64,000 bases of DNA, from contig NZ_CM001376.1 in the NCBI RefSeq assembly GCF_000237805.1, forward strand, positions 248,001 through 312,000. Reading direction: 5' to 3'. Shown here in pieces: positions 9,557 to 17,812 of this stretch. The notes under the pieces are model-generated. The model saw only the letters and a list, made by a program, of their open reading frames with translations. It searched no databases and had not been told where the DNA came from. This DNA comes from Jonquetella anthropi DSM 22815 (lineage in GTDB: Bacteria; Synergistota; Synergistia; Synergistales; Dethiosulfovibrionaceae). Position 1 is the stretch's first letter. Each line of letters begins with the position of its first letter. Made by a program: the position numbers and the translations under genes.

Positions 9557-9626
9557 ATTATAAGGCTTAAAGCTCGTCTTTTCGATAGTAGCTTCTAATT
9601 TTTAATTATATAGCTCGACTTTTCGT
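9557..9626 (-). promoter_or_regulatory. xre-hsd promoter with repeated operator element
   Basis: On the minus strand a perfect -10 TATAAT (9557-9562) lies 17 bases from a weak -35 TCGAAA (9580-9585). The -35 is inside AAGCTCGTCTTTTCGA (9570-9585). A near copy, TAGCTCGACTTTTCGT, lies at 9611-9626 in the same orientation, 41 bases further upstream (about four helical turns). The two copies are probable operators for the adjacent XRE protein. Confidence 0.55.
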
Positions 9627-9660
9627 GACCCATAAACCAGACCGAAACGCCTCAAGGCAA

Positions 9661-9720
9661 GATGTTCAATTTGATCATGCCACTTCAATAACATCATTTC
9701 GGCGATTTTTGATCAAATTG
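9661..9720. repeat. Palindromic module flanking fic, copy 1
   Basis: CAATTTGATCA near the left end and TGATCAAATTG at the right end form inverted arms around a core containing CTTCAATAACATCATT. It is closely similar to 11123-11184. Confidence 0.8.
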
Positions 9721-9737
9721 TCCCTTGACGCGATATT

Positions 9738-9788
9738 TTGATCAGGAACATAATAACGACATCAAAGTTTGAGAAAATGATCAAATTA
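9738..9788. repeat. Palindromic module upstream of fic, diverged copy 2
   Basis: It has the same layout as 9661-9720: TTTGATCA on the left, AATAACGACATC in the core and TGATCAAATTA on the right. It is less conserved and ends just before the fic ribosome-binding site. Confidence 0.6.
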
Positions 9789-9803
9789 AGGGGCGAGGTA
9801 TGA

Positions 9804-10850
9804 ATGCGGGAGTACACCTATCAAGATAAATGTGAGAGCTTGTTTACCTCTCAGATTGTCAAGTACATCACAATCATTTATGAAAATAAAGGCAAGCAGG
9901 AACTAGTGGCTTCCCGGCACGCAGATGTCCTGCAGGGTTTAGTTGATATCGCTAAAATCCAGAGTACAGAGAGCTCGAACAAGATTGAAGGCGTCTTCAC
10001 GTCTGAAGAACGGCTGAGAAAAATAGTCATGGAGAAAACGACACCTCGCACCCGGAACGAGAATGAGATTGCCGGGTATCGGGATGTCCTGAGGACGATT
10101 CATGAGAGCTTTGAGCATATTCCGATTAAGCCGGCTGTTTTCCTTCAGCTTCATCGGGATCTGTTTAAGTTTGAGGACGCGCGGTTCTGCGGGACGTGGA
10201 AGACTTCAGACAACCGAATCGAAGAAGTGGAAACGAATGGCACGAGAAAATTGCGGTTTCAGCCGGTCGCGGCATGTCAGACGCCTGAAGCGGTCGAAAA
10301 ACTTTGTGCCGCGTATCAGGAAAGCCTCTCTGGTTCGGAAGCTGAACCGCTCTTGGTCATTTCGATGTTTATTCTTGATTTCTTGTGCATCCATCCGTTT
10401 GCCGATGGAAACGGCCGCATGAGCCGTCTGCTGACGATTCTTTTGCTATATCAGAATGGTTATATTGTCGGAAAGTATATTAGTATTGAAAAGCTGATCG
10501 AGACGTCAAAGGAAAAATATTATGACGCTTTATTTGCCAGCTCAGTCGGGTGGCATGAAGGGAAAAACGATTACCGGCCGTTTGTCACCTACATGCTGGG
10601 TGTGATCGTGGCGGCCTACCGCGAATTTATTGACCGGACGGCATTAGTAGCGGAACGGAAGGTTTCCAAAGCGGATCGTATTGTGGATATGGTGCGGAGT
10701 AAACTTGGAACCTTCACGAAAGCTGAAATACAGGATACTTTACCCGATATAGCACAGGCGACGATTCAGAGAACACTTGCTCAATTGCTGCGGGAAAATA
10801 AGATCATCAAAATTGGTGGAGGGCGATATACCAAATACCGCTGGAACTGA
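9804..10850 (+). CDS. fic: Fic/DOC family protein (probable AMP transferase) with C-terminal winged helix
   Basis: The 348-residue protein carries the complete Fic motif HPFADGNGRMSR at 197-208. Upstream, ESSNKIEG (56-63) fits the inhibitory helix motif (S/T)xxxE(G/N) of class II Fic enzymes, so it is probably self-inhibited until triggered. The last 60 or so residues resemble a winged helix (QATIQRTLAQLLRENKIIKIG). The ATG at 9804 follows GGGGCGAGG. It is divergent from the type I restriction operon, a common neighbourhood for Fic proteins. Members AMPylate protein hydroxyls; the target here is unknown. Repeat modules on both sides suggest autoregulation or movement as a unit. Confidence 0.9.
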   Translation: MREYTYQDKCESLFTSQIVKYITIIYENKGKQELVASRHADVLQGLVDIAKIQSTESSNKIEGVFTSEERLRKIVMEKTTPRTRNENEIAGYRDVLRTIHESFEHIPIKPAVFLQLHRDLFKFEDARFCGTWKTSDNRIEEVETNGTRKLRFQPVAACQTPEAVEKLCAAYQESLSGSEAEPLLVISMFILDFLCIHPFADGNGRMSRLLTILLLYQNGYIVGKYISIEKLIETSKEKYYDALFASSVGWHEGKNDYRPFVTYMLGVIVAAYREFIDRTALVAERKVSKADRIVDMVRSKLGTFTKAEIQDTLPDIAQATIQRTLAQLLRENKIIKIGGGRYTKYRWN

Positions 10851-11010
10851 GGCTGGAATGGCGAATCGCAAGAAGACTGACAAGAAGTTGTTTGGCGCGA
10901 GTTGGAGAATACAATTGACAGTTTTTTGACGGTTGTTGTGGCGTGGCGATCCGAGTGACTTTTACGGGCGGCCGAGTATTGGCGGCGCTCACTTTGCTCA
11001 GTTGATAATC

Positions 11011-11047
11011 ATAAGAAGTTCCCGGCTTTATGCCGGGGGCTTCTTAT
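11011..11047 (+). terminator. Terminator hairpin downstream of fic
   Basis: ATAAGAAG plus CCCGGC pair with GCCGGG plus CTTCTTAT around a short TTTAT loop. Confidence 0.65.
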
Positions 11048-11122
11048 GTTCTTCTTTGAGCAGAGCGTGAATTGAAAAGGTCATGGGTTTTGCTGGCAGA
11101 GTGCCAGCGGCAGCTAAAACGA

Positions 11123-11184
11123 GATGGCTCAATTTGATCATTGCCGCTTCAATAACGTCATTCTGACGCGGTGTGATCAAATTG
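11123..11184. repeat. Palindromic module flanking fic, copy 3
   Basis: CAATTTGATCA and TGATCAAATTG arms enclose CTTCAATAACGTCATT. It matches 9661-9720 in the same orientation over about 60 bases, on the far side of fic. Confidence 0.8.
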
Positions 11185-11404
11185 AGGCGAATGGCTCAAC
11201 AAAGGGCCGATCACGCAGCCCATTTCCGCCTGGTTTTGTTCTAATGTTCCCAGTTTCCTGCTGGTCTCCTATTTTTCATTGATTTGGCACAGCTGAATAA
11301 TATATGTCCGTTTTTTTGTGTTTGAGAGTGAAACATTCCCTTTCAACTGTTATAATCGGCTCATGTTGATACGGCTTGCGAGTTCACAAACACAGGAGGT
11401 CTCC

Positions 11405-12328
11405 ATGGATAAGTTTTTCATTTCGTCCACCGGCGTTTCGATGAACTACATGCCCCATTACATGGCGAAGGAGCTGGGATATTTTGCCGACGTCAATTTG
11501 GACGTGGAGTCCTACGTCCCCGATCCGTGGACTAAGGTCCTAGCTGATATCGATTCGGGACGGGCTCACGCGGTCGAGGGCGGTATCTGGGTGCCGCTCA
11601 TCTATATGGATCGGATCAAGAACTATAAGGCGTTCGCCAAGGTGGCGTCCCGCTGTCCGTTCGCCGTTGCCTCGCGGAAAGAGCTTTCATCGTTCAGTTG
11701 GAAGTGCCTTGAAGACAAGACGGTCCTAGTTCCCGGCGGCAACGGCGCCAGCGCTTCGGTGTTCGTGCAGGGGTGCCTGAGCGAGTCGGATGCGGACGTG
11801 AGCCGAGTTCAGTTCGTTCACGACTTCACCGCCAAGATGTTGGTGGAGCTGTTCAACGGCGGTCTGGGGGACTTCATCATTCTTCAGCCCGATCTGGCGG
11901 CTCAGATCGCGGCTTCCGGCGCCGGGTTTGTGGTCGCCGATTTGACCGTTCACGGCGGGCCGGTGCCGTGGAGCGTCTACTACGGGACGCCTGAGTTTTT
12001 GGACGATTCGAAGAACTTGGCGGGCCGGTTTGCCTTGGCTCTCCAGCGAGCGACGACGTGGATTTTAGAGCATGACGGCGCGGACTGCGCGGGCGTGATC
12101 CGTAAAAAATGGCCAAAGGTGGATGTTGAGGCAGGCGTTCGGGTGATTAACCATTTTCGGTCGAAGGGAATGTGGACGCCCAGCGCGGCGGTTGATGCGG
12201 AGTCGCTGAACCGCTGGCAGAAGTTCTGGATCGACGGGAATATGATCGACCAGTTGATTCCTTACGATCGGGTTGTGGATTTCCGCCCGATGGCGTTTGC
12301 CGAGGAGCGCCTTCGCTCCTGCAGGTAA
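11405..12328 (+). CDS. NMT1/THI5-like substrate-binding-type protein without signal peptide
   Basis: The 307-residue protein resembles the periplasmic-binding fold of nitrate/sulfonate/taurine and thiamine-precursor binding proteins (YMAKELGYFADVNLDVE near the start, then a two-lobe alternation of strands and helices). The ATG at 11405 follows a strong AGGAGG (11395-11400). With this start there is no signal peptide or lipobox, and an upstream reading adds none. It has no permease or ATPase beside it, unlike normal ABC importer operons. It may act in the cytoplasm as a sensor or enzyme-like THI5 relative, or be an orphan. The family assignment is reasonable; the function is not known. Confidence 0.7.
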   Translation: MDKFFISSTGVSMNYMPHYMAKELGYFADVNLDVESYVPDPWTKVLADIDSGRAHAVEGGIWVPLIYMDRIKNYKAFAKVASRCPFAVASRKELSSFSWKCLEDKTVLVPGGNGASASVFVQGCLSESDADVSRVQFVHDFTAKMLVELFNGGLGDFIILQPDLAAQIAASGAGFVVADLTVHGGPVPWSVYYGTPEFLDDSKNLAGRFALALQRATTWILEHDGADCAGVIRKKWPKVDVEAGVRVINHFRSKGMWTPSAAVDAESLNRWQKFWIDGNMIDQLIPYDRVVDFRPMAFAEERLRSCR

Positions 12329-12337
12329 AAGAGTTGC

Positions 12338-12371
12338 AAAAAGCCAGCGCCCTGAGGGCGCTGGCTTTTTC
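12338..12371. terminator. Bidirectional terminator between convergent genes
   Basis: AAAAGCCAGCGCCC pairs with GGGCGCTGGCTTTT around a 3-base loop, with T-runs on both strands. Confidence 0.9.
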
Positions 12372-12431
12372 TGTGGGCCGCCGGGAGGCGGCCTGTGTTC
12401 TTCGTGCTGTGCCTAGTTGCTGCGCTTGGGG

Positions 12432-13151
12432 TTAGAAGTACTCGGCGAGCGGCTGAGGCGGATTGGCGAACTTGCGTTTTTTGCTGTGGCACAGGCCGGT
12501 TTCAACCATCATTTCGGCCATTTTTACCGTGACCGTGACCGGGTCGATGACCGGCAGGCCGACGAGCTTCTGGAGTTCTTCGTCGTACCCGCAGAGCCCG
12601 CCGCAGCTGAGAATGACGACTTCGGCGCCGTCCTCTTCGACGATCTTGGTGATTTCTTCTTTAAGCCGCTGAAGAACTTTGTCTTTTTCGGTGACGCACT
12701 TTTCGACGTTGATATCGATGGCGCGAATTGAGGCGCATTTGCCTTCCAGCCGAAAGAGCCGGACGAGGTCTTCTTGAAGGGGGATGTTCTGCTTCATGGC
12801 CGTCAGAACGGTGTACTTGTGGCCCATCAGGCAGGCGATCGTCTGGCTCGTCTCGGAGATGCTGAGCACGGGAATGCTGAGAGCCTCTTTCAGGGCGAAG
12901 ATCCCCACGTTTCCGAATCCGGCCAGCACGACGGCGTCAACTTTTTCCTCTTCAACCTTCTGCAGAATTTCGCGGATCAGCGACCAGCTTGACTGATAGT
13001 CTGCGAAGCCGCAATCGATGTTTTCCGTTCCCCGGGAGTTGTTCATCGGGATGATCTGGGTGTTCGGGTTGATGATTTTCCGCTTGGCGGAACGGGCGAT
13101 GACTTCGGTGACGATTGTCGAGCTGTTGGGGTTGGCGACGAGAATTTTCAT
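12432..13151 (-). CDS. Asp/Glu/hydantoin racemase family protein lacking the first catalytic Cys
   Basis: The 239-residue protein begins MKILVANPNSS, the hallmark of the hydantoin/aspartate racemase family. Two-base racemases of this family use two cysteines. The second is present (LSCGGLCG, C183), but the first motif, usually ACFxDPG, reads LAGFGNVG here, with Gly78 in the Cys position. A normal two-base racemisation is therefore doubtful. A one-base isomerase, lyase or hydrolase-like activity is possible. It lies 14 bases downstream of the frameshifted dicarboxylate/amino-acid symporter on the same strand, so the pair probably imports and converts an acidic amino acid or derivative. Confidence 0.8.
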   Translation of the reverse strand: MKILVANPNSSTIVTEVIARSAKRKIINPNTQIIPMNNSRGTENIDCGFADYQSSWSLIREILQKVEEEKVDAVVLAGFGNVGIFALKEALSIPVLSISETSQTIACLMGHKYTVLTAMKQNIPLQEDLVRLFRLEGKCASIRAIDINVEKCVTEKDKVLQRLKEEITKIVEEDGAEVVILSCGGLCGYDEELQKLVGLPVIDPVTVTVKMAEMMVETGLCHSKKRKFANPPQPLAEYF

Positions 13152-13165
13152 TTGTGAGCTCCTTT

Positions 13166-14427
13166 TCAGCTATTGGCCTTGCTGGCCTGCTCGGCGGTGA
13201 TTTTGCCGTCAAAAACGTCGCGGTTAAATTCGCCTTCGTCCTTGGCGAGGATGAGCGAGACTAGCGCGTCGCCGTCCACGTTGGGAATCGTGGTGATCAT
13301 GCCGCGGAACCAGTCGACGCCGGCAATGATGGCGATGCCTTCCAGCGGCAGGCCGAGGGACGGCATGAGCCCGGCAGAATGACCAGCGCGCCGCCGGGGA
13401 CGGCGAGGGTTCCCATGCAGGCGAGAGTGGCCAGCATGACGACCTGAATCATCTGGGGCAGCGGCATGTCAATGTGAAAGAACTGGGCGATGAGCACGGC
13501 CGCGAGCGACAAGAACATGGCCTGTCCGGTGCTGTTCAGCACCATGCCCAGCGGGTTGACGAGGCCGGAAATCCTTTCGCTGACGCCCAGCTTGTTGACG
13601 CTGTCGTTCATCTTGGTGGGCAGCGAAATGGCCGAAGATGTGGTCGTCGCGGCGACGACGGTCATGTTGGCGAGTTTTGCGGCCAGCTTGAGCGGGTTCA
13701 CTTGAACGTACGCTGCGGTGAACAGGATCATGACAACCATGATGATGGCGACGCCAAGCAGCATGCCGCCCAGGTATTTGGCCAGCGGGACGATGATCTG
13801 GAAGCCGAGGGATCCGGCAACCCATGCCATGAGCGCGCCGACGCCGAGAGGAGCCGTCTTCATGACGATTTTGATGATCCGCAGCACGGCGACGTTCAGC
13901 GCTTTGACGAAGTCCAGAATTTTCGTGTCGCCAGTCTCGGCGGAGATGAGGCTGATGGCGACGCCGAGCATCATGGCGAAGACGATGACCTGAATCATTG
14001 AGCCCTTGGCCATCGAGTCGATGATGTTGGTGGGGAAGAAGTTGGTGATGATGGTGGTAATGCTCTGCGTGTAGGGCTGAACGGTCTGTTCCAGCTGCAT
14101 GGCCGGCAGGCCGACGCCGGGCTGAATAATGTAGCCGATGGCGAGCCTGAGAGCCGCGGCAATGAGGGTGGGAATCAGGAACCAGAGCGCGATTTTAAAT
14201 CCGAGCTTGCCCAAGTCCTTGGGGTTGATTGACCCCACGGCTTCTGTGACTGCGCCGAGAATGATGATCGGCACGGACATTTGGATGAGCCGCAGGAAGA
14301 TATCCCCGACGACTTTAATCGGCGCGATCGCCGGGCCGATAAAGTGCCCGAGGACCAATCCAAGAACGGTGGCAATCAAGATCTGGTTGGTGAGAGATAC
14401 CTTCGGTTTCTTCGCGAAGGGGTTCAT
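13166..14427 (-). pseudogene. Dicarboxylate/amino-acid:cation symporter (DAACS), frameshifted
   Basis: The family is a multi-pass inner-membrane symporter for C4-dicarboxylates, glutamate or aspartate. The N-terminal frame (14427 down to about 13375) is typical (GLVLGHFIGPAIAPIKVVGDIFLRLI, shown in part; AATTTSSAISLPT for the hairpin region). At about 13370-13377 the frame breaks: GGALVILPG runs into nonsense. The expected continuation MPSLGLPLEGIAIIAGVDW is in the next frame and ends at 13166. Adding one G to read CTGGCCGGGCTCATG restores a normal protein of about 420 residues. It is therefore one missing base, either a recent mutation or a sequencing error. The start ATG at 14427 follows GAGGAGG. 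Confidence 0.85.
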
Positions 14428-14449
14428 GATAGGGCCTCCTCGTGAGTTT

Positions 14450-14521
14450 AATTGTCAGTTTTAGACAATTTTATGTCAGAATAACATGTTTTTTTAACAA
14501 ACTGTCAATTAATAATTGACA
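14450..14521 (-). promoter_or_regulatory. Symporter-racemase promoter with two operator-like palindromes
   Basis: On the minus strand -35 TTGACA (14503-14508) lies 17 bases from a weak -10 GTTATT (14480-14485). The -35 is inside the 19-base palindrome TGTCAATTAATAATTGACA (14503-14521). A second inverted repeat, AATTGTC-7-GACAATT, lies at 14450-14470, downstream of the expected start of transcription. Both share the TTGTC/GACAA half site, which suggests one dimeric repressor. Confidence 0.6.
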
Positions 14522-14652
14522 AATAATCTGGCATTTATTGTTTAAGAATAAGATAAGTCGGACTTGGCCTCGGCAGGGCGTTTTCGGTCTGGCGCGGGGC
14601 AGTCATCCCGTTGACCGGAGGTTTGGCCGCTTATCGCCGAGCCGTCGGCACG

Positions 14653-14699
14653 ACAAAACGAGCCCCACAGGCCGGGACCTTCCGGCTCTGTGGGGCTCG
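14653..14699 (-). terminator. Terminator of uvrA2 (minus strand)
   Basis: CGAGCCCCACAG and CTGTGGGGCTCG pair, with an inner CCGG pair, and are followed on the minus strand by TTTTG. Confidence 0.8.
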
Positions 14700-14747
14700 T
14701 GGCGGGGCAGAATTTTTCTCTTCGGGTGCCGCGGCGGGTGTTACGGC

Positions 14748-17264
14748 TTAACGCCTGAGATATTTGCCTGTGACGCTGTGTTCGTTTTGGGCGATTTCTT
14801 CGGGGGTACCGCAGGCGACGATTTGGCCGCCGTCATCGCCGCCGCCCGGGCCCATGTCGATCACCCAGTCGGCGTTCCAGATCATGTCTAGGTCGTGTTC
14901 AATCACGATGACTGTGGCGCCGGAGTCAAGAAGCCGCTGGAAGACGCTCAGGAGCCGGGCCACGTCGAGCGGGTGAAGGCCGATGGTCGGCTCGTCGAAG
15001 ACGAAGACGGTCCCTTCCTGCGGGTGGCCCATCTCTGCGGCCAGCTTGAGCCGCTGGGCTTCGCCGCCCGAAAGGGTCGGCGTGGCCTCGCCTAGGGTGA
15101 GGTACCCAAGCCCCACGTCGGAGAGGACTTTTAACCGGGCCTTCGCTTTTTTCACGTCCCGAAGCAGGTCGATTGCCTGGTCAACCGTCAGGCTCATCAG
15201 TTCGGGCAAGGAGACGCTCCGGTCGGTTTCGCTCTTCGGGCTGTAGCGTATCGCGTCGGCCTCCTTGCCGTAGCGGGATCCGCCGCAGTCCGGGCAGAGG
15301 ATTTCCACGTCGGGCAGGAACTGCACGTCCAGCGTGATTTGGCCTGTCCCGTCGCAGCCGGGACAGCGCAGAGAGCCGGTGTTGTAGGAAAAATCGTTCA
15401 TCCTGAGGTTTCGGGCTTTGGCTTCCGGGAGCGACGCGTAAAGGCGTCTCAGGTCGTCGAGCGCGCCGCTGTACGTCGCCACTGTAGAGCGGACGTTGAT
15501 GCCGACGGGATTGGCGTCGATCAGGTGCACCCCCGAGATTCCCGGCGCGGTGACACTTTTGACATGGTCGGGGAGCCTGCCGCCGCCTATGGACGCCTGC
15601 AGGGCCGGAATGAGGCTTTCGAGGACGAGCGTGGTTTTGCCGGAACCTGAAACGCCGGTGACGGCCACGAGCCGGCCTTTGGGTATTTCCAAATCGAGGG
15701 CGCGGACCGTGTGAAGCGGTAGAGTGGAAAGGCTGATTCGCCCGCGCTCGAAGGCGGCTTTGCGTCCGACCCGTTGACGGAGGAGCGTTTGGGCCTTCTC
15801 GGAGAGGAACGGGGCGATGATCGAGTTGGGATTGGCTTCGATTTCCTCAACAGTTCCCTGAGCCAGAACTCTCCCGCCCTGAGCGCCGGCTCCCGGCCCC
15901 AGCTCGACCAGCCAGTCGGAAGCGGCCAGCACCCGCGCGTCGTGGTCGACCAAGACGACCGAGTTGCCGCGGGATGTCAGGTCACTGATGACAGCCAACA
16001 GGCCGTCGATGTTGGACGGGTGAAGGCCGATCGACGGTTCGTCCAGCACGTAGAGGACGCCGGTTGTTCGGTTGCGTACCGCCCGGGCCAGCTGGACGCG
16101 CTGGCGCTCGCCAGTGGAGAGGGTCGTCCCGTCCCGGTCGAGAGACAAATATCCGAGGCCGAGGTCGATCAGCCGCCCGGCGGTGTGCTGAAACTGTCCG
16201 CAAATGCTCGACGCCATGTCGCGAAGCGCTGGGGGCATCAGGTCAGGCACGGAGGATACCCACGTCAGAAGCTCCCGGAGGGGGAGCGCGGACGCCTGAT
16301 CCAGCGTCTTGCCGCAGAGCTGGGTCGTGCGGGCTCGGGGCGCCAAGCGCGAGCCGCCGCAGTCCGGGCAGAGCTCCACTTTTAAAAACTTTTCGACCCG
16401 TCCCATTCCCTTGTCGTCTTTGACCTTTGCGAGGGCGTTTTCCACCGTGTAAACCGCGTTGTAGTAGGTGAAGTCGAGTTCGCCCGCTTGGTTGGTTGAC
16501 TTGGCTTTGTAGAAGATGTGCTTCTTTTCCGCCGGGCCGTGAAACACGATTTCCCGCTCCCGCGCGGTCAGCTGGGAGAACGGGACGTCGGTGCGCACGC
16601 CCATCGCGCGGCACACGTCGGTCATCAGGGACCACATCAGCGAGTTCCACGGCGCGACGGCGCCCTCGTCGATGGAAAGGGACTCGTCCGGCACGAGTGT
16701 GCTCTCGTCAACCGTCCGCACAACGCCGGTTCCGCCGCAGGTCGGGCAGGCGCCTGTGCTGTTGAACGAAAAGTCCTCGGCGCTCGGGCCGTTGAAGCTC
16801 GCGCCGCAGACCGGGCAGACGAGCGGTTTTTCTGCGGCCACGTTGACCGACGGCTCGAGCCGATGCCCGTTCGGGCAGACGTGGCTTCCGAGCCGGGAGA
16901 ACATGAGCCGCAGGGGATTCAAAAGCTCTGTCGACGTGCCGAAGGTACTTCGCACGCCCGGAACTGCCGGCCGCTGATGAAGGGCCAGCGCGGCTGGAAC
17001 GTACTCGATGCTTTCGAGCTTGGCTTCCGCCGCTTGAGTCATTCGCCGGCGCGTGTAGGCCGAAAGGGCTTCCAAGTAGCGGCGGCTTCCCTCGGCGTAG
17101 AGGACGCCAAGAGCCAGCGACGACTTGCCGGAACCGGACACGCCGGCGATGCCGACCAGCTTCCCCAGCGGGATATCCAAGTCGATGTTTTTTAAGTTGT
17201 GAACCCGCGCCCCGCGGATCTCGATATGGTTCGGGGCCATGGCGGTTCTTCGCTTTCTGTTCAT
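14748..17264 (-). CDS. uvrA2: UvrA2-type ABC ATPase (UvrA paralogue without UvrB-binding domain)
   Basis: The 838-residue tandem ABC ATPase has UvrA architecture: Walker A GVSGSGKS (41-48), ABC signatures LSTGERQR and LSGGEAQR, and a second Walker A GVSGSGKT. Zinc-binding CxxC pairs are seen as CPVC...CPTC in the first half and CPGC...CPDC in the second. Between the first Walker A region and CPVCG, the roughly 100-residue UvrB-interaction domain of canonical UvrA (about 940 residues) is absent. This is the mark of class II UvrA proteins, linked in some bacteria to DNA-damage tolerance or drug resistance. It is monocistronic with its own terminator. It probably does not support normal excision repair alone; its own role is uncertain. 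Confidence 0.88.
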   Translation of the reverse strand: MNRKRRTAMAPNHIEIRGARVHNLKNIDLDIPLGKLVGIAGVSGSGKSSLALGVLYAEGSRRYLEALSAYTRRRMTQAAEAKLESIEYVPAALALHQRPAVPGVRSTFGTSTELLNPLRLMFSRLGSHVCPNGHRLEPSVNVAAEKPLVCPVCGASFNGPSAEDFSFNSTGACPTCGGTGVVRTVDESTLVPDESLSIDEGAVAPWNSLMWSLMTDVCRAMGVRTDVPFSQLTAREREIVFHGPAEKKHIFYKAKSTNQAGELDFTYYNAVYTVENALAKVKDDKGMGRVEKFLKVELCPDCGGSRLAPRARTTQLCGKTLDQASALPLRELLTWVSSVPDLMPPALRDMASSICGQFQHTAGRLIDLGLGYLSLDRDGTTLSTGERQRVQLARAVRNRTTGVLYVLDEPSIGLHPSNIDGLLAVISDLTSRGNSVVLVDHDARVLAASDWLVELGPGAGAQGGRVLAQGTVEEIEANPNSIIAPFLSEKAQTLLRQRVGRKAAFERGRISLSTLPLHTVRALDLEIPKGRLVAVTGVSGSGKTTLVLESLIPALQASIGGGRLPDHVKSVTAPGISGVHLIDANPVGINVRSTVATYSGALDDLRRLYASLPEAKARNLRMNDFSYNTGSLRCPGCDGTGQITLDVQFLPDVEILCPDCGGSRYGKEADAIRYSPKSETDRSVSLPELMSLTVDQAIDLLRDVKKAKARLKVLSDVGLGYLTLGEATPTLSGGEAQRLKLAAEMGHPQEGTVFVFDEPTIGLHPLDVARLLSVFQRLLDSGATVIVIEHDLDMIWNADWVIDMGPGGGDDGGQIVACGTPEEIAQNEHSVTGKYLRR

Positions 17265-17395
17265 CGCGTGCCGCTCCTTTCCGATGGTGTGTTCGAGCTT
17301 GCTTCGCTCGGGCGTTTTGTTGAACGGTGTTTTTTTAAATCTATCACACCGCTGAGGGCCTGAGGGGCGGTCAGGTGGCGGAATTTGGTTTGATG

Positions 17396-17426
17396 AAGGC
17401 CGCTCTGCAGAACGCAGGGCGGCCTT
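17396..17426. terminator. Orphan terminator-like hairpin
   Basis: AAGGCCGC-CTGC pairs with GCAG-GCGGCCTT and is followed by TTTTG. No gene ends just before it on the plus strand, so it may end read-through or a small transcript. Confidence 0.5.
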
Positions 17427-17746
17427 TTGCGCTTGGACAAGAGCTCTTTTTTATCTTGACTGAATTTGCTGCGGCCGGGCGCAGACGCGAAGGCTGTTTT
17501 TAGCATGATGCCATATGAAGAGCTTCAGCCATGCTTTTTTTGAATGGAGTTGACCTGTTGGAAGCTCCTTTAAACGTGATAAGAATAATATGCATAAAAA
17601 ACATATACATATTTTATATGTCAGCGATTAATAAATACAAATAGATGACTAACATCTTGGAGACGCAGGGAGTTAAACGGCAGTGCTACTGGAGTCATCA
17701 AAAACAACAATAAAATCGATGCTTGTAACGTTAAATATTAGAGTCC

Positions 17747-17776
17747 TTACAGTATACAGGTTATAAAAACTATGAT
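17747..17776 (+). promoter_or_regulatory. Candidate promoter of the corrinoid operon
   Basis: TTACAG (17747-17752), an 18-base spacer and TATGAT (17771-17776) would give a leader of about 30 bases before the ATG at 17813. Confidence 0.45.
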
Positions 17777-17812
17777 AAAAATAAATAAATTCCTATTAGG
17801 GGGGAATTGAAT

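Larger units (their letters stand above)
10851..11404. other. Intergenic stretch between fic and the substrate-binding-like gene
   Basis: It contains a hairpin (11011-11047), the third palindromic repeat (11123-11184) and a -10-like TATAAT at 11351-11356 ahead of the next gene. No coding frame with a credible start was found. Confidence 0.6.
14428..14747. other. Intergenic region with symporter promoter and uvrA2 terminator
   Basis: The AT-rich part near 14440-14540 holds the symporter promoter and two palindromes; the rest holds the terminator of the next minus-strand gene. No gene is seen. Confidence 0.6.
17265..17812. other. Long intergenic region upstream of corrinoid operon
   Basis: It contains a hairpin at 17396-17426, then a markedly AT-rich stretch (about 17560-17800) with the promoter of the corrinoid operon. 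I looked for a cobalamin riboswitch and found no convincing B12 box. No gene is supported. Confidence 0.6.

Noticed and set aside
2272-11184. Prophage or integrative element boundaries around the restriction/Fic island
   Set aside because: No integrase, transposase, tRNA-end duplication or att-like repeat was found; the fic repeats do not enclose the restriction genes.
17265-17812. Cobalamin riboswitch upstream of the corrinoid operon
   Set aside because: No convincing B12 box or matching helices were seen in this AT-rich stretch.
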